Shown piece after piece: positions 62,634 to 64,000 of a DNA stretch of 64,000 nt. Source of the DNA: Roseomonas genomospecies 6 (GTDB taxonomy: Bacteria > Pseudomonadota > Alphaproteobacteria > Azospirillales > Azospirillaceae); assembly GCF_008365375.1 (NCBI RefSeq), contig NZ_QOKW01000012.1, positions 62,001-126,000 of the forward strand, given 5' to 3'. A model generated the notes under the pieces. The model made no database searches, was not told where the DNA came from, and saw nothing but the letters and a program-made list of their open reading frames with translations. Both the position numbers and the translations under genes were made by a program. How positions within the stretch are numbered: the stretch's first letter is position 1; each line of letters starts with the position of its first letter.

Positions 62634-63098
62634 TCATGCCCCGGCGGCGTCCAACGCCGCCTCAGCGTGCTGGCGCGGGGTCGTGTTCGGGGATGTCGTG
62701 TCAAGCCGCCGGAAGTCGCCGCGCAGAGCCTTGAGCGCGTACCGCTCGCGGTCGATCTCGGCGGCGGTGCGGACGCCCAGGCGGCGGAACACCGGGACCG
62801 GCGGGCACCAGCCTTGGAGGGCGTGCTGGAGCAGGAACCCGGTCACGACCGCGGGCAAGATGAGGAAACGGCGGTCCACGAAGGCGCCCAGCACCGTGCC
62901 GGTCAGCGCCAGCGTCGCCGCGTTGGCCTCGAGCGTGCGCTCGATGTCCCACTCGTGGTCGAGTTCGTCCAGGCGCTGGTCGATCGCCTCCGGGTGCTCG
63001 GCGTGATGGCGGAGGCTCTCCTCGATCTCGGCGGCGAAGCGGCGGTTGAGGTCCGCCGACGTGGCGTTCTCCACGCGCGACGCGGTGGCGGGCAGCAT
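62634..63098 (-). CDS. DUF2892 (YgaP-like) membrane protein, second copy
   Basis: A 154-residue copy of 5266-5730, with the same charged N-terminus and membrane pair (TLALTGTVLGAFVDRRFLIL; TGFLLQHALQGWCPPVPV). ATG 63098 is preceded by CAGGAGGG. Upstream (63163-63171, minus strand) the same CTAATGTTT word is found as in front of the first copy. Confidence 0.8.
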   Translation of the reverse strand: MLPATASRVENATSADLNRRFAAEIEESLRHHAEHPEAIDQRLDELDHEWDIERTLEANAATLALTGTVLGAFVDRRFLILPAVVTGFLLQHALQGWCPPVPVFRRLGVRTAAEIDRERYALKALRGDFRRLDTTSPNTTPRQHAEAALDAAGA

Positions 63099-63167
63099 GG
63101 TTCCCTCCTGTGTCGGTTCCGGTGGACGGCGCCGCGACCAAGGGCAGCGCCGTCTGTCCCGCAAACA

Positions 63168-63641
63168 TTAGGGCGGACTGATGCGTTCCCGGAGGGTGTG
63201 GTCCGAGATGTCAACCGTACAGACCACCGCGTGGCGGCGCTGCCTCCACTCCCACGCGACCGCCGCCGCGGTGACGGCGGCACCGACCACGGCCAAATGA
63301 AGGCGGTACGGCTCGAAGTGGGCGAGCAGCAGGTCCGCCCCGAAGACCAGCAGCAGGAGCTTGTTGCAGGTCGGGCAGGCGATTCCGAGGAACCAGAGAA
63401 CGCTGCCCAGTCCGGCACCGCGGGGCGAACACATCGGCCGCCGGATGGCCACGTAGACCCCGACCAGCACCGCCTGGACGGCGAGCAGCCAGATCTCGAA
63501 CCCCTGGGTCGGCGTCATGCGGATGAACACGGGGTTCGGCCACACGGCGGTGACGGTCCCCAGCACCAGGAAGGTGGCAGCGGCCGCGGCGGCGCCTCGC
63601 AGAGCGCGAAGCGGTGGCCGCAGGGTGTCGGTGAGCGTCAT
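63168..63641 (-). CDS. Integral membrane protein with CPTC motif
   Basis: A 157-residue protein with four hydrophobic segments (about 15-35, 46-65, 80-105 and 112-132) and a Cys-Pro-Thr-Cys motif at a membrane boundary (GIACPTCNKLLLLVFG, near residue 90). The DsbA-like gene just upstream (6-nt gap) suggests a redox partner for thiol chemistry. Not a member of a family I can name with confidence. Confidence 0.65.
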   Translation of the reverse strand: MTLTDTLRPPLRALRGAAAAAATFLVLGTVTAVWPNPVFIRMTPTQGFEIWLLAVQAVLVGVYVAIRRPMCSPRGAGLGSVLWFLGIACPTCNKLLLLVFGADLLLAHFEPYRLHLAVVGAAVTAAAVAWEWRQRRHAVVCTVDISDHTLRERISPP

Positions 63642-63647
63642 GCCGGG

Positions 63648-64000
63648 TCAGCCTTGCTTGCCGCCACGCTTCTTGGCACGGACGTCGGCGACAATCTCCT
63701 TCATGGTTTTCAGGTCGAGACCACCGGGAACCAGATAGCTGCCGATGACGAAGCCGGGCGTGCCCTGGAGTTGCAGCATCGCCGCCTGCGCCGAGACCTC
63801 CTTGAAAGCGGCATCGACCTGCGCGTCGCGCTCCTTCAGGTCCCGCTCGGCCCGCGCCAAGTCGAGACCGGCCTCGCTGGCTGCCTTGCGGATCTTCTCC
63901 TCGTCGAGGCGACCGGGAATGTTCATGAAGGCGTGATGGACCTGCTCGTAGCGATCCTGCCAGCGCGCGGCGAGCGCGATCTTGGCGGCGTAGATCGACG
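63648..64000 (-). CDS. DsbA-like thioredoxin-fold protein, 5' end outside the window
   Basis: The readable part ends in the cis-Pro region and C-terminal helices of a DsbA-family oxidoreductase (AAKIALAARWQDRYEQVHHA; LQGTPGFVIGSYLVPGGLDL). The frame continues beyond 64000, so the catalytic CxxC is not visible. It is 6 nt upstream of the CPTC membrane protein gene on the same strand, and they are probably co-transcribed, in front of the second sulfur operon. Confidence 0.82.
   Translation of the reverse strand, partial: SIYAAKIALAARWQDRYEQVHHAFMNIPGRLDEEKIRKAASEAGLDLARAERDLKERDAQVDAAFKEVSAQAAMLQLQGTPGFVIGSYLVPGGLDLKTMKEIVADVRAKKRGGKQG

Larger units (their letters stand above)
60529..63098 (-). 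repeat. Second, inverted copy of the four-gene sulfur operon at 5266-7847
   Basis: Same gene order, same overlaps and high DNA likeness to 5266-7847, on the opposite strand about 53 kb away. Such long inverted repeats allow recombination that would invert the segment between them. Confidence 0.85.

Overview
The window reads as a high-GC (roughly two-thirds G+C) alphaproteobacterium, most likely an Azospirillum-like member of the Rhodospirillales. The reasons are codon use, many HWE/HisKA_2 histidine kinases, a histidine kinase with a plant-type ethylene-binding domain (a trait known from Azospirillum), and sulfur- and copper-handling genes typical of soil and rhizosphere bacteria. I see no replication or partition genes, so chromosome versus megaplasmid cannot be decided.

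Layout. 0-8 kb: a heme-copper-oxidase-like operon with altered active-site ligands, a tRNA-Gly(UCC), a truncated acfC-like gene, and a reactive-sulfur cluster (TauE/SafE exporter, two YeeE/YedE proteins, BigR-type ArsR regulator, then a divergent DUF2892 / DUF442 / ETHE1-like dioxygenase / DUF2243 operon). 8-13 kb: a DUF305 membrane protein and a three-gene cassette (DUF6932 nucleotidyltransferase, XRE plus ImmA/IrrE protein, PD-(D/E)XK-like nuclease) that looks like a defence or toxin-antitoxin module. 13-19.3 kb: a copper/cation module (CopZ-like chaperone, DUF305 protein, SDR, CDF exporter, CopA, CueR) with two near-identical CueR boxes.

19.7-44 kb: a dense signalling island with eight histidine kinases or kinase-like proteins (counting ttrS at 48 kb), several stand-alone receivers, an ethylene-receptor-like kinase, a universal stress protein, a hemerythrin, two homologous candidate small RNAs, and two tandem pairs of AraC regulators that are copies of one another. 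44.5-48 kb: a second TauE / YeeE / YeeE / ArsR cluster with a divergent metallo-beta-lactamase gene. 48-58 kb: a complete tetrathionate respiration locus (ttrS, ttrR, ttrB, ttrC, ttrA), a cupredoxin and a TsdA-type dihaem thiosulfate dehydrogenase/tetrathionate reductase. 58-64 kb: a chemoreceptor, a two-haem cytochrome ORF interrupted by an in-frame TGA, and an inverted second copy of the 5.3-7.8 kb sulfur operon, ending in a partial DsbA-like gene.

Taken together the genes sense, detoxify and respire sulfur compounds (sulfide, persulfide, thiosulfate, tetrathionate) and handle copper, with a large block of sensory proteins between the sulfur clusters. Several remnants (transposase tail, P-type ATPase fragment, duplicated C-terminal fragments) and several apparent single-base indels show that the region has been rearranged, or that the assembly has small indel errors.
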